From Planctomycetota bacterium (GTDB lineage: Bacteria > Planctomycetota > UBA1135 > UBA2386): a stretch of DNA of 64,000 nt. Under the pieces are notes generated by a model. It was not told the DNA's origin and did no database searches. It saw nothing but the letters and a program-made list of their open reading frames with translations. The stretch spans positions 1 to 64,000 of the forward strand of contig JACKIB010000021.1 in NCBI GenBank assembly GCA_020638695.1. The letters are read 5' to 3'. Shown piece by piece: positions 1 through 8,872 of this stretch (within the stretch, counting starts at the first letter, position 1; each line of letters opens with the position of its first letter). A program made the translations under genes and the position numbers.

Positions 1-271
1 AGTGCCTGACGCCACCGCTGGCCCGGGCCAGACCCTTCATGAGCCGACCCATCCGGAGCATCGTCGCGAGACTGGATCGGCGAGAACCCTGTTCGGCGGA
101 CCAGCCCGATCCGAATCGGGTTGGCGCGGCCGCGGCACGGTGTCGGTCCTGCCACCGGATACCGCGACCCCCACCGAGCGGTGGAACTCGCCGCGCGGAG
201 ACGACGGCGGGGGCGCGCGGCGAACGCCACGCTGGCGTCGTGCACAACCCCGTTCGACCGGCGCAAGCACC

Positions 272-1600
272 ATGACGTCGCTGCCGGCGCCGATGACCCA
301 GGCCGCCTACCGGGCAGTCGAGCAGTTCCGCGGCTCGCGGCCGAGAGCCGACGCGGAGCCCGATGGCGACCTGCTGCCGAGCTTCCTGCTGTGGCTGATC
401 GCCCAGGGGCGCTGCCAAACCGCGGCGGAGCTCCACCGCGCATTCCGCCCCGATCGCACCCTGGCCGCTGCGCTCGATCGGCTGCTGCACGACGGCCTGC
501 TGGTCGAGCAAGACGGCGCGCTCGTCGCGTCACCCACCGGCCACGACGCGCTCGGACTCGACCGGCCGAGCCGCTTCCCCGCGCCCCCGGAGCTGCGCGC
601 GAGTGGCGCCACCTACGCACTCGACGCCCGGCTGGCGACCGGCGCGCAGGGCGAAGTGTGGATGGCGCGGCAGACCGATCCGCTCGAGCGCCGCGTGGCG
701 ATCAAGCTGGTCGCTGAACGCGGCGACGCGGAGCGCAACGCGATGCTGTTCCGCGAGGCTGCGGTGCTGGCGGACCTCGCGCACAGCGGAATCCCGGCGG
801 TCGGCGACACCGGGGTCACCGGCGACGGGAGGCCGTTCGTGGTGATGGAGTTCGTCGCCGGCCGCCCCCTCGACGAGTTCTGCGACCGCAACGAACTGCC
901 GCTCGGCGAACGCCTGCGGTTGTTCCTGCGCGTGTGCGCGATCGTGCACCACGTGCACGCGCAGGGCTACCTGCACCGCGACCTCAAGCCGCAGAACATC
1001 CTGGTCACGCCCGACCCGGACCGCGCCGTCAAGCTGATCGACTTCGGGCTCGCACTGTCGCTCGACGGCGAACGCAACCAGCCGGGCCGCGTGCAGGGCA
1101 CGCCGACCCACATGAGTCCGGAGCAGGCGAGCGGCGCGGCCGAACTCGACCAACGCGCCGACGTGCACGGCCTCGGAGTGATCCTGTTCGAGCTCGCCAC
1201 CGGGCTGTCTCCGGTGCGCGAGGCGGACCTCGTGCAGGCCGGCCGCGACATCACCGGCGTGGTCGGCGCCGCGAAGGTGCGCGCCAGCGAGGCGTTCGCG
1301 CGGGCACCGAACCGCTGGGAGCTGGCCGAACGGCGCGGCACCGACGCAGGTGCGCTGCGGCGCGCGCTGCAGGGCGGGCTCGATCCGGTGATCGAGCGTG
1401 CGCTCGCGGTCGACCGCGAGGCGCGGCATGCGGATGTCGCGAGCCTGGCGGCGGACGTCGGGGAGTTTCTGGCGGAGTGGGAGGGTTCGGGTCACGCGCC
1501 GCGGGTGCGGGTCGGCACGTGGTTGCTGGCATTGCTGGCCGTGGCGACGGTCGCGTTCGTGGCTGGGGCGGTGTGGGGTGGAGCGTGGGTGCGGCGGTGA
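272..1600 (+). CDS. membrane-anchored serine/threonine protein kinase
   Basis: Hanks-type kinase of 442 residues from the ATG at 272; a second in-frame ATG is at 293. The reading frame is open back to a GTG at 2, but those first 90 codons look like non-coding high-GC sequence. Residues 1-110 resemble a small helical or winged-helix-like segment. The kinase domain starts near 115: glycine loop TGAQGEVW (123-130), VAIK lysine at 145, HRDLKPQN (235-242), DFG (257-259) and a SPE activation-segment end near 282-284. A single hydrophobic segment at the C-terminus followed by Arg-Arg suggests a cytoplasmic kinase tethered to the inner membrane, without an extracellular sensor domain. The substrate is unknown. 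Kinase identity is certain; the start is less so. Confidence 0.9.
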   Translation: MTSLPAPMTQAAYRAVEQFRGSRPRADAEPDGDLLPSFLLWLIAQGRCQTAAELHRAFRPDRTLAAALDRLLHDGLLVEQDGALVASPTGHDALGLDRPSRFPAPPELRASGATYALDARLATGAQGEVWMARQTDPLERRVAIKLVAERGDAERNAMLFREAAVLADLAHSGIPAVGDTGVTGDGRPFVVMEFVAGRPLDEFCDRNELPLGERLRLFLRVCAIVHHVHAQGYLHRDLKPQNILVTPDPDRAVKLIDFGLALSLDGERNQPGRVQGTPTHMSPEQASGAAELDQRADVHGLGVILFELATGLSPVREADLVQAGRDITGVVGAAKVRASEAFARAPNRWELAERRGTDAGALRRALQGGLDPVIERALAVDREARHADVASLAADVGEFLAEWEGSGHAPRVRVGTWLLALLAVATVAFVAGAVWGGAWVRR

Positions 1601-1772
1601 GGGTCAGGGGGTGGTTCCACGGGCACTCCGGTGTCGGGCTCACGCTGTCGAGGCCGGGGATTCACGGCTTCACCGGCAATCATGAGTCACCCACAGCATC
1701 CCGAGGTTCGAATCGCCGCGAACCATGCTCTGGTTCTGGTGGCGGGCGACCACACTTCGGTCGGTCTCGTCG

Positions 1773-2177
1773 ATGACCACTGAGACACACGTCTTCTTCT
1801 TGGTGCTCGAGTTCGGCGACGACGTCGCGGCCGTGACCGCAGCTCTCGGCGTCGAGCCATCCGAGGCATGGCTCCGCGGAGACCGGATTGCACCGCACCC
1901 GAGCGCACGCCAAACGCACAGCCGGTGGCAGCTCGACAGCGGATTGCCGCCCCACGGGTGCTTCGAAGACCAACTCAACGCCTTGCTCGACAGACTCGAA
2001 CAGCGAACCGAGGGCGTGCGCCATGTCGCCTCGAGGTTCGACGCCGGTGTCCGAGCTGCGATCTACACGTCGGAAGTGAATCCAGAGTGGTGCGTTTCGC
2101 CGCGTGCCGTCCGCCGACTGGCTGCACTCGGACTCGGTATCGAGTTCGACGTCTATCGGCTTCCCGGCGACGCCTGA
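1773..2177 (+). CDS. DUF4279 domain protein
   Basis: Small soluble protein of 134 residues from ATG 1773; an upstream in-frame start at 1725 would add 16 unconvincing residues. The layout matches DUF4279 as I know it: a beta strand, then an ALGVEP-type motif, W..GD, a later SRW strand and a long helix around LNALLDRLE. This family has no established biochemical role and is often found as a lone gene or as an immunity-like protein. It lies between a kinase and convergent hrpB, whose stop is only 15 bp away. The family call is by recognition of the pattern only. Confidence 0.65.
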   Translation: MTTETHVFFLVLEFGDDVAAVTAALGVEPSEAWLRGDRIAPHPSARQTHSRWQLDSGLPPHGCFEDQLNALLDRLEQRTEGVRHVASRFDAGVRAAIYTSEVNPEWCVSPRAVRRLAALGLGIEFDVYRLPGDA

Positions 2178-2192
2178 CCGCGGCGACACCCC

Positions 2193-4685
2193 TCACCGCC
2201 GCCGCGGTCGCGACTCCGGCGCCGCGGTCAGCGGATCGTCGGGCCACGCGTGCTTCGGGTATCGTCGGCGCAGCGCGCCGCGCTCGCGTGGGTACACCTG
2301 CGCCCAGAAGCTCCCGAGGTCGCTGGTGATCTGGATCGGCCGGTGGTTCGGTGCCAGCAAGTGCAGCAGTAGCGGCACGCGCCCGCTGCACAACCGCGGG
2401 CCGGTCGTGGCGCCGAAGAACTCCTGCAGCCGCGCGGCGACGAACGGTTCGGGACCCGACGTGTAGTCGACTTTCGCTTGGCGACCCGAGGGCAGGGTGA
2501 CCCGCACCGGCGCGTCGCGCGTCAGCCGGGCGCGCGCGTCACCCGGGAGCGCATCGAGCAGCGCGTCGTGGATCGGCGCGCGGGCCACGTCCGCTAGCCG
2601 CGTGAGGCCGACGCAGGCTGCCGCCGCGGCGTCGGCCACCTCGGCATCGCCGAGGTCCGGAATGCCGGAGTCGGGGCTGGCGCGGCGGACGAATGCGAGC
2701 CGCGCCAGCAGCTCGCGCAGCTCGGGCTGGTCGCCGAGGTGGCGCCACAGGTCGCGGCGCAGCTCGGCTTCGAGGAGCTCCGCCGCTTGCTCCGGGTCCG
2801 GCCTTCCGCCGACTCTCTGCTCGAGCACCAGGTTGCCGAAGCAGCGCCGGTGGCGCACCACGACCGCACCGCGCACCGCGTCGAGCTCGACGCGTTCCTC
2901 GTCGCGAAGCGAGCCGGGGAACACCTCTTCGAGCCATTCCTCCTGCAGCGCACAGGCGAGGCTGACCAGCGCGCGCGGCTGCTTCTGGGTGCTCGCGTCG
3001 CGCACGCGCAGGACGAGGAACAACGGGCCGAGGTTCTCGTGGTCGGTCATCGTCAGCCGGCACCCGCGGCCCGACGCCATCACGCCGTCGGCCGACAGCG
3101 CGCTGTCGCGGAAGCTGACGCGGTCGGGGAAGCCGGCCAACATGGTCTTCACCAGCGCGGCGGCGTCCGGCTCCACGCGGTCCGTCGCGCCGCGCGCCAG
3201 CTGGTCGCGCGCCTTGGCGACGGCGCGCGCGGCGCGGGTATCGACGTCGAGCCCGCGCGCCACGCCGGCGCGGAAGCCCGATTGTTCGAGCTCGTGTAGC
3301 AAGGCGCACTGCGCGAACGGGTCGGCGGCTGCCTGCGCCCCGCGCTGCAGGTCGCGTTCGGCCAGCAGCGCCGCGAGCTCGGCAGCCGAGCGCTCCATCC
3401 CGCGGCGCCGCCCTTCCTCCATCATCCGCGCCAGACGCGGGTGCAGCGGGTAGCGCAGCATCGCCTCGCCGAGCGCGGTGACCGCGCCGTCGCGCACCGC
3501 GCCGAGCAACTGCAGAAGGTCGTCGGCGGCCCGCAGTGCCGCTTCGTCCGGCGGTTCGAACCAACCGAACTCCGCCGGGTCGCGGCGGGCGAACGCGCGC
3601 ACCTGTAGCGCCAGCCCGGCGAGGTCGAGTCGCCTGATCTCGGGCAGGTCGAACGCTGCCAAGCCGCGGTCCTCCGCCTTCGACCACAGCCGGTAGCACA
3701 CACCTGGTGCGGTCCGTCCGGCGCGACCGCGGCGCTGCTCGGCGGAAGCGCGGCTGATGTGCGTCAGTTCCAGCCGGTCCAGGCCGCGGCTCGGGTCGTG
3801 GCGCAGGGTCCGCGCGAGGCCCGAATCCACCACCGCGGTCACCCCGGCGATGGTGATCGAGGTCTCGGCGACGTTGGTCGCGAGCACCACGCGGCGCCGC
3901 GGCCCGACCGCGATCGCCTGGTCCTGCTGCTCCGGGGTCAGGCTCCCGTGCAGCGGCAGCACGTCGACGCCGCGCAGCGACGGCGCGCCATGGAGCTCGT
4001 CGGCACAGGCGTGGATTTCGCCGACACCCGGCAGGAACACCAACACATCGCCAGGGGTGTCGGTGAGGGCGCGCGACACCGCCGCGCGTACGCCGGCCGG
4101 TCCGTTGCCGCGCTCCGCGAGGTACTCGACGTCGACGGCGAACGCCTGACCTTCCGCATCGATCCGCGGGCACGGCGCGAGGAACTCCACCACCGGATCG
4201 GCATCGAGCGTCGCCGACATCACCACCAACAGCAGGTCGTCGCGCACCGTGGCGCGCACTTCGGCGAGCATCGCCAGCGCCAGGTCGCTCTCCAAGCTGC
4301 GCTCGTGGAACTCGTCGAGCACCACCGCGCCGACACCGGGCAGGAACGGATCGCGCACCAGCTGGCGCACCAGGATCCCCTCGGTGACGAAGCGGATGCG
4401 GGTCGCCGCGGACACCGCCTTGTCGTGCCGCACTTGGTAGCCGACCTCACCGCCGACCCGGCCGCCGCGTTCCTGTGCAACGCGCCGCGCCGACGCTCGC
4501 GCCGCCAGCCGCCGCGGCTGCAGCACCCACACTTCGCCATCCACGAGACCGCTGTCGACCAATGCCGGGGGCACGCGCGTGGTCTTGCCCGAGCCCGGCG
4601 GCGCCGTGACCACGCCGCAGCGGTGTTCGCGGAGCGCGGCGACGAGCTGCGGCAACGCGCGATCGATCGGCAAGGGGGCGTTCAC
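2193..4685 (-). CDS. hrpB: ATP-dependent helicase HrpB
   Basis: DExH-box helicase of 830 residues, the usual HrpB length, starting at a GTG (4685). Walker A is APPGSGKTT (28-36), the DExH motif is DEFHER (124-129), and motif VI QRRGRAGR follows the second RecA-like domain. The C-terminal HrpB domain, with the W.QVYP-type end typical of the family, is complete. HrpB proteins are presumed RNA helicases whose cellular role in most bacteria is unclear. It converges with the DUF4279 gene. The 205 bp between it and recR carry no convincing gene, so it may be transcribed with recR. Confidence 0.95.
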   Translation of the reverse strand: MNAPLPIDRALPQLVAALREHRCGVVTAPPGSGKTTRVPPALVDSGLVDGEVWVLQPRRLAARASARRVAQERGGRVGGEVGYQVRHDKAVSAATRIRFVTEGILVRQLVRDPFLPGVGAVVLDEFHERSLESDLALAMLAEVRATVRDDLLLVVMSATLDADPVVEFLAPCPRIDAEGQAFAVDVEYLAERGNGPAGVRAAVSRALTDTPGDVLVFLPGVGEIHACADELHGAPSLRGVDVLPLHGSLTPEQQDQAIAVGPRRRVVLATNVAETSITIAGVTAVVDSGLARTLRHDPSRGLDRLELTHISRASAEQRRGRAGRTAPGVCYRLWSKAEDRGLAAFDLPEIRRLDLAGLALQVRAFARRDPAEFGWFEPPDEAALRAADDLLQLLGAVRDGAVTALGEAMLRYPLHPRLARMMEEGRRRGMERSAAELAALLAERDLQRGAQAAADPFAQCALLHELEQSGFRAGVARGLDVDTRAARAVAKARDQLARGATDRVEPDAAALVKTMLAGFPDRVSFRDSALSADGVMASGRGCRLTMTDHENLGPLFLVLRVRDASTQKQPRALVSLACALQEEWLEEVFPGSLRDEERVELDAVRGAVVVRHRRCFGNLVLEQRVGGRPDPEQAAELLEAELRRDLWRHLGDQPELRELLARLAFVRRASPDSGIPDLGDAEVADAAAAACVGLTRLADVARAPIHDALLDALPGDARARLTRDAPVRVTLPSGRQAKVDYTSGPEPFVAARLQEFFGATTGPRLCSGRVPLLLHLLAPNHRPIQITSDLGSFWAQVYPRERGALRRRYPKHAWPDDPLTAAPESRPRRR

Positions 4686-4890
4686 CGGAACACGGCGCCC
4701 CGGACGCCAGGATCGTGGGGACGACCCGGTTGGTGACCGACGCGATCGCCGCCCCGACGAAGTCCGGCAGCGTCGCCCGCACTTCGAGGATCGGTGCGCG
4801 CCCTCGCCCCCTGGTCACCGTCGCGCTGGACCTCCCCTCCGCGCGCGAGCGCCAGAGCGCGGCGCCGCGGCCGATGCGGGGTGGCTCGCC

Positions 4891-5499
4891 TCACGCGTCG
4901 CCGCGCAGCACCCGCCGGCCCTCGACCGCATCGGCGAGGATGCTCTGCGACACTTGCGTGATGTTCGATCCCGCAGGGATGCCGCGCGCCAGCCGGCTGA
5001 CCACCAGCCCCGGCTGTTCCGCCAGCCGCTCGGCCAGCATCCGCGCGGTCGCTTCGCCCTCGAGATCCGGGTTGGTCGCCAAGCACACTTCGCGCACCGT
5101 GCCCGACCGCGCCCGCGCGAACAACTGGGCCGCGGTGAGGTCTTCGGGCGCGATCCCCTCGATCGCCGACACCCGCCCCTGCAGCACGTGGTAGAGACCG
5201 CGGTAGCCGGTCGCGTCGAACGCCGCGACGTCGCGGGGGTCCTCCACCACCAGCACCATCGCGTGATCGCGCCGTGGGTCGGCGCAGATCGAGCACGGAT
5301 CGACCTCGTCGAGGTTGAAGCACACCGAACACACCAGCGTGGAGGCGCGCGCGGTGCGGATCGCATCGGCCAGTTCGAACGCGAGCGCTTGGTCGGCACG
5401 CAACAAGAAGTAGCTCAGCCGCTCGGCGGTCTTCGGCCCGATGCCGGGCAGCCGCGCGAAGCACTGCTTCAGGTGTTCGACGGAGCGCGGCCCAGGCAT
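4891..5499 (-). CDS. recR: recombination mediator RecR
   Basis: RecR of 202 residues acts with RecF/RecO to load RecA at single-stranded gaps. It shows the N-terminal helix-hairpin-helix (LPGIGPKTAERLSY), a four-Cys zinc site (C57, C60, C69, C72), a Toprim domain with an acidic VVEDPRD start, and the conserved C-terminal region with ATNPDLEGEATA and SRLARGIPAG motifs. Gene order dnaX-ybaB-recR is the widespread bacterial arrangement, but here a 392-bp spacer filled with a tandem repeat separates ybaB from recR, which probably weakens coupling to the upstream genes. Confidence 0.97.
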   Translation of the reverse strand: MPGPRSVEHLKQCFARLPGIGPKTAERLSYFLLRADQALAFELADAIRTARASTLVCSVCFNLDEVDPCSICADPRRDHAMVLVVEDPRDVAAFDATGYRGLYHVLQGRVSAIEGIAPEDLTAAQLFARARSGTVREVCLATNPDLEGEATARMLAERLAEQPGLVVSRLARGIPAGSNITQVSQSILADAVEGRRVLRGDA

Positions 5500-5520
5500 G
5501 GTGGTATGGCTGCCCCTCGA

Positions 5521-5887
5521 CTCGGCACCTCGAATCCCGCGAATCGGGGATTCCCAGAGATAACTGAGATGCTGCGTCCGCTTCGCGGGCGCACCGACGC
5601 GACGAGACTCGACCCCTCGCCTGCCGGGTGCATGAAGACCCGTAGCGGGGTCCTCGGGCCCGGACCACTCGGCACCTCGAATCCCGCGAATCGGGGATTC
5701 CCAGAGATAACTGAGATGCTGCGTCCGCTTCGCGGGCGCACCGACGCGACGAGACTCGACCCCTCGCCTGCCGGGTGCATGAAGACCCGTAGCGGGGTCC
5801 TCGGGCCCGGACCACTCGGCACCTCGAATCCCGCGAATCGGGGATTCCCAGAGATAACTGAGATGCTGCGTCCGCTTCGCGGGCGCA
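5521..5887. repeat. 147-bp tandem repeat, 2.5 copies, between ybaB and recR
   Basis: Copies start at 5521, 5668 and 5815, giving an exact 147-bp period. Copies 1 and 2 appear identical across the unit. The third is cut after about 73 bp, where it runs into the 3' end of ybaB. Because 147 is 3 x 49, the array is open in several frames and yields spurious 49-residue repeat proteins. Each unit contains the half-site of a stem that becomes a full hairpin only next to ybaB (5858-5896). The near-identity of copies suggests recent duplication. Confidence 0.95.
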
Positions 5888-5896
5888 GCATCTCAG
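5858..5896 (-). terminator. hairpin overlapping the ybaB stop codon
   Basis: A 13-bp perfect stem (CTGAGATGCTGCG pairing with its complement) encloses a smaller CCGC/GCGG stem with a GAA loop on the minus strand. The ybaB stop codon at 5893-5895 lies inside the 5' arm. There is no T-run, so it is a terminator-like or mRNA-end-protecting hairpin rather than a classical intrinsic terminator. The distal arm belongs to the third repeat copy. Confidence 0.6.
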
Positions 5897-6219
5897 AATC
5901 CCATGCCCGGCAGGTTCATGCCGCCGGTGACGCTGCTCATCTCTTTCTCGCGCAGTTCGCGCGACGCTTGCATCGCCTGGCGCACCGCCGTCATGACGAG
6001 GTCCTCCAGGCCTTCGACGTCATCGGGATCCACCGCCTCCGCGGCGATCTTGACGCCCTGGATGTCCTGCATCCCGTCGACGTAGACGCGCACCACGCCG
6101 CCCCCGGAGCTGCCTTCGACGATCCGCTCGCGCAGACCGCTCTCGGCTTCCTTCATCCGCTTCTGCATCATCTGCGCCTGCTTGAGCAGGCTGCTCATGT
6201 CGCCGATTCCTCCGGCCAT
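5893..6219 (-). CDS. ybaB: YbaB/EbfC family nucleoid-associated protein
   Basis: 108-residue protein; the ATG at 6219 is chosen because GGAG lies 5 nt upstream, though an ATG at 6198 would also fit. It has the family's N-terminal Met/Gln-rich helix (LLKQAQMMQKRMKEAE), the central beta sheet with a VYVDGMQDI segment, a DPDDVEGLEDLV helix and a C-terminal tail GGMNLPGMGF. YbaB dimers bind DNA. It lies 49 bp downstream of dnaX, the standard dnaX-ybaB pairing, and its stop codon is inside a hairpin. Confidence 0.95.
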   Translation of the reverse strand: MAGGIGDMSSLLKQAQMMQKRMKEAESGLRERIVEGSSGGGVVRVYVDGMQDIQGVKIAAEAVDPDDVEGLEDLVMTAVRQAMQASRELREKEMSSVTGGMNLPGMGF

Positions 6220-6268
6220 CGTCACTCCGTTGCTTGGGGGTTGCGTTCGAGCCAGCCCGGTTCGCGGC

Positions 6269-7891
6269 TCACGAATCGTCCGAGACGGCATGGTCGTCGT
6301 CGACCTGCACAATCCGTCCGTCGAAACGATCGAGGATCTTACGGACCCCGGCGCCGGGCTCAACCTGACTACTGCGCTGCGCAGGTGGCGGGTCGGCCGC
6401 CTCCGATGCTGCAGCGCGCTCCAGGGTAATCGAAACGCGGACCGGCCGCCCGCACGCCGCTTCGAGCATACTCGCGAGTTCCGCCTGGACGCCGTCCGAC
6501 TGCAGGCGATCGCGGTGCAGCTTGAGGTCCGACTCGAGCGCGAGGTGCACGACGCCGTCCGCATCGGGGCCGCGCAGCCGGCACAACTCGAGGGTGCGCG
6601 CCAGCACCGCACGACGCTTGCGGCACAGCTCGAGCAATCGCGGTAGCAATTCGCCGCCGGCGGCGCGTGCGGCCGGGGGCGGCGCGCTGCCGCTACCGGA
6701 CGCCACCGCGGCACCGTGGATCACCGCGGCAGGCACGTGCCCGGAGCGCAGCAGCTGGACGAGTTCGGCGAGCTGCGGCAGACTGCCGGCTTCGGCCATC
6801 CGCAGCACGCTCACTTCGAGCACCAGCCGACGGTCGTCGACCCGTCGCAGCCGTTCGCGGCCCAGCAGGCCGGCTTGGATCATCGCGTCGAGACGCTGCA
6901 CTTCGGTGGCATCCGCGAGTTCGACCTGCGCGGCGCGGAGCCCTCCGGTGGCAGCGACCAGCGACGAGTCCGGACCGTCGACCTTGAGCAGCAGCAGGGC
7001 GCGCAACAGTTCGAGCACCTCGCCCAACACCTCCCGCTCATCGACGCCGCTCGCCACCAGTTCGGCGACCAGGTGCAGCGCCGGGGCAGCCTGCCCGTCG
7101 AACAACGCGCGCAGCACCTCGAGCAAGCGGTGCGGGTCGGTCGAGTGCATCAACCGCCGGTAGTCCTCGACGCCGAACACCCCGCCGGCGGCGCGCGCAA
7201 GCGGCAGCACGCGCTCGAGGGCCGTCTCGGCGTCGCGCATTCCACCCCGCGCACTGCGGGCGATCTCGTCGAGCACCTCGTCGGCGAGCGCCACGCCCTC
7301 GTCCTTACAGATGGCGCCGAGCCGCCGGGCGATGTCCTGCTCCTCGATCCGCTGGAACAACAGCACCTGGCAGCGCGAGCGGATCGTGTCGGGGACCTTG
7401 TGCAGTTCGGTGGTCGCCAGCACGAACACCACGTTGGCCGGCGGTTCCTCGAGGGTCTTGAGGAACGCGTTGAACGCGTTCCGGGTCAGCATGTGGACCT
7501 CGTCGAGGATGTAGACCTTGTAGCGGGCCCCCATCGAGGCGAACCCGACCCGGTCGCGCAGCTCCCGGATGTCGTCCACCAAGTTGTGCGAGGCGGCGTC
7601 GATCTCGAGCACGTCGCCGCTGGTGCCGGCGAGGATCGAGGTGCACTGGACGCACTCCCCGCACGGCGCCGGGGTGACGCCTTCGACGCAGTTGAGGCAG
7701 CGGGCGAGGATCCGCGCCACGGTGGTCTTGCCGACCCCGCGGCTGCCAGAGAACAGGAATGCGTGGGGCACGCGTCCGCTCTCCAACGCGCCGGCCAGCG
7801 AGCGGAGGATCGCTTCCTGCCCGACCAACTCGGTGAAGGTGCGCGGGCGGAAGCGCCGTGCCAGCACCTGGTAGTTCTCGGATCGCGCCAT
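6269..7891 (-). CDS. dnaX: DNA polymerase III subunit gamma/tau
   Basis: Clamp-loader ATPase of 540 residues from ATG 7891 (MARSENYQVLARRFRPRTF), the usual DnaX start; the frame extends further upstream but only through repeat-like sequence. Seen are Walker A GSRGVGKTT, a four-Cys zinc site around CLNCVEG...CGECVQC, the DEVHML Walker B and the sensor SRC motif (RSRCQVLLF). A long C-terminal domain of about 200 residues would serve tau functions. I see no obvious internal frameshift site for making gamma. It heads the dnaX-ybaB unit. Confidence 0.96.
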   Translation of the reverse strand: MARSENYQVLARRFRPRTFTELVGQEAILRSLAGALESGRVPHAFLFSGSRGVGKTTVARILARCLNCVEGVTPAPCGECVQCTSILAGTSGDVLEIDAASHNLVDDIRELRDRVGFASMGARYKVYILDEVHMLTRNAFNAFLKTLEEPPANVVFVLATTELHKVPDTIRSRCQVLLFQRIEEQDIARRLGAICKDEGVALADEVLDEIARSARGGMRDAETALERVLPLARAAGGVFGVEDYRRLMHSTDPHRLLEVLRALFDGQAAPALHLVAELVASGVDEREVLGEVLELLRALLLLKVDGPDSSLVAATGGLRAAQVELADATEVQRLDAMIQAGLLGRERLRRVDDRRLVLEVSVLRMAEAGSLPQLAELVQLLRSGHVPAAVIHGAAVASGSGSAPPPAARAAGGELLPRLLELCRKRRAVLARTLELCRLRGPDADGVVHLALESDLKLHRDRLQSDGVQAELASMLEAACGRPVRVSITLERAAASEAADPPPAQRSSQVEPGAGVRKILDRFDGRIVQVDDDHAVSDDS

Positions 7892-8372
7892 GCGGTGGTG
7901 CCGACGATAGCGTACGCGCGGCAATCTCCCGCCATGCAGTCGCCGCGGCGCGCGAGACCCCGGCGCGGATGCGTGACGAAGGTCCGCTCGGGACGAAACG
8001 TCCCCTCGCGCGGCCGGCACACCAGGGTCTGCGCCACAGAATGACAACCCATGAGATCCGCGCCTTCCCGCACCTAATCACCCCCCGAAAGCCTCGCCGA
8101 ATGCACCGATTCGCCAGCGTTTTCGGGCGACGACCTGCACCGACATCCACGAACCCTGGGAGTCGCCCTGCGGGCTAGGCGCCTGAGCGGAGCCGGGGGG
8201 CTTGCTCCGCGGTGCCTCGGGCCCAGAGCATCGGGGATTGCAGAGCCGACCGAATGCCGAGGCCGCTCGCCGGCGGAGTGGTTCCAGGAACGACTCGTTC
8301 GTCGCATGAGAAGCCTGGAGCGGGGTTCGCGGTAGCCCGAGCCCAGCGCATCAGGGCTCCCCGTGAGGGCAG
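7892..8372. other. gene-free spacer between dnaX and the SRP RNA
   Basis: No credible gene. It contains one copy of a dispersed repeat (8027-8071) and, around 8210-8360, sequence such as GGAGCGGGGTTCGCGGTAGCCCGAG that loosely resembles part of the 147-bp unit near recR and a stretch after 36890. The dnaX promoter must lie here, but I found no strong -35/-10 pair. Confidence 0.6.
8027..8071 (-). repeat. dispersed repeat, type A copy 1
   Basis: Positions 8027-8050 are identical over 24 nt to 35400-35423, in the same orientation. Positions 8045-8071 read on the minus strand match 30142-30168 with about two differences. The copy lies about 140 bp upstream of dnaX. Confidence 0.8.
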
Positions 8373-8407
8373 CGGCGCCGTGCCGCCCTGCGGGCGGCAC
8401 GGCGCCG
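8373..8407 (-). terminator. 15-bp GC-rich hairpin after SRP RNA
   Basis: A perfect 15-bp stem (8373-8387 with 8393-8407) with a five-base loop begins 17 nt beyond the 3' end of the SRP RNA. There is no U-run after it. Position and strength suggest it ends or processes the ffs transcript. Confidence 0.65.
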
Positions 8408-8424
8408 GGCCGGTCGTCAGGAGC

Positions 8425-8530
8425 GTAGGTCCGCAGGCACCCCAAGACAGGCGACCGCGTGCTTATGGCTGCTCCGTTCCCGGCCTGACCAGGTTCGCAC
8501 CGTCCCCTTGCTCGGGACCCGCGGGCCTAC
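8425..8530 (-). ncRNA. ffs: signal recognition particle RNA (small bacterial type)
   Basis: The minus strand carries the SRP RNA domain IV core GGTCAGGCCGGGAACGGAGC followed by AGCC, closely matching the conserved GGTCAGG..CCGGAAGGGAGCAGCC signature bound by Ffh. The proposed ends pair with each other (GTAGG at 8530 with CCTAC ending at 8425, then CCGC/GCGG), giving the expected single long hairpin of about 106 nt. The RNA forms SRP with Ffh for co-translational membrane targeting. Its place between tRNA-Ser and dnaX matches the tadA-ffs-dnaX order of many bacteria. Confidence 0.9.
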
Positions 8531-8559
8531 ACTCCTGCCGGCCGGCCCGGCAGCGCAAT

Positions 8560-8650
8560 TGGCGGAGAGGGGGGGATTCGAACCCCCGGCAGGCTTTTGG
8601 CCCGCACCCGCTTTCCAAGCGGGCTCCTTAAGCCACTCGGTCACCTCTCC
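8560..8650 (-). tRNA. tRNA-Ser (anticodon GGA)
   Basis: Type II tRNA with acceptor stem GGAGAGG/CCTCTCC, discriminator G and an encoded CCA at 8560-8562. The anticodon stem-loop reads CTTGGAAAG with anticodon GGA. It has a long variable arm and T-arm GGGGGTTCGAATCCCCC. It decodes UCC/UCU. Confidence 0.95.
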
Positions 8651-8708
8651 GCATGGATCACAGAACGACCCGAACACCGTCCGGCGCGGTCGGACGAAGC
8701 GGAAAAAC

Positions 8709-8798
<90 letters not shown>

Positions 8799-8872
8799 GC
8801 GAGATTCCGGATCGTCCGGGCACGCGCTGATAGCGATCGGCGGGCTGGATTCTGCCAGGGCGCCGGGGGTTT

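Noticed and set aside
2..271. N-terminal extension of the first kinase from a GTG at 2
   Set aside because: Composition is Arg/Pro-rich and unlike protein; ATG 272 gives a normal start.
4686..4890. Possible small gene between recR and hrpB
   Set aside because: The frame starting at 4818 runs antisense-like into hrpB and shows no recognisable protein.
5469..5891. 140-residue open frame made of 49-residue repeats
   Set aside because: It exists only because the tandem repeat unit is a multiple of three; it overlaps recR and no start signal is seen.
6716..8044. 442-residue open frame on the plus strand
   Set aside because: Antisense to dnaX; a high-GC shadow with His/Gln/Arg-rich composition.
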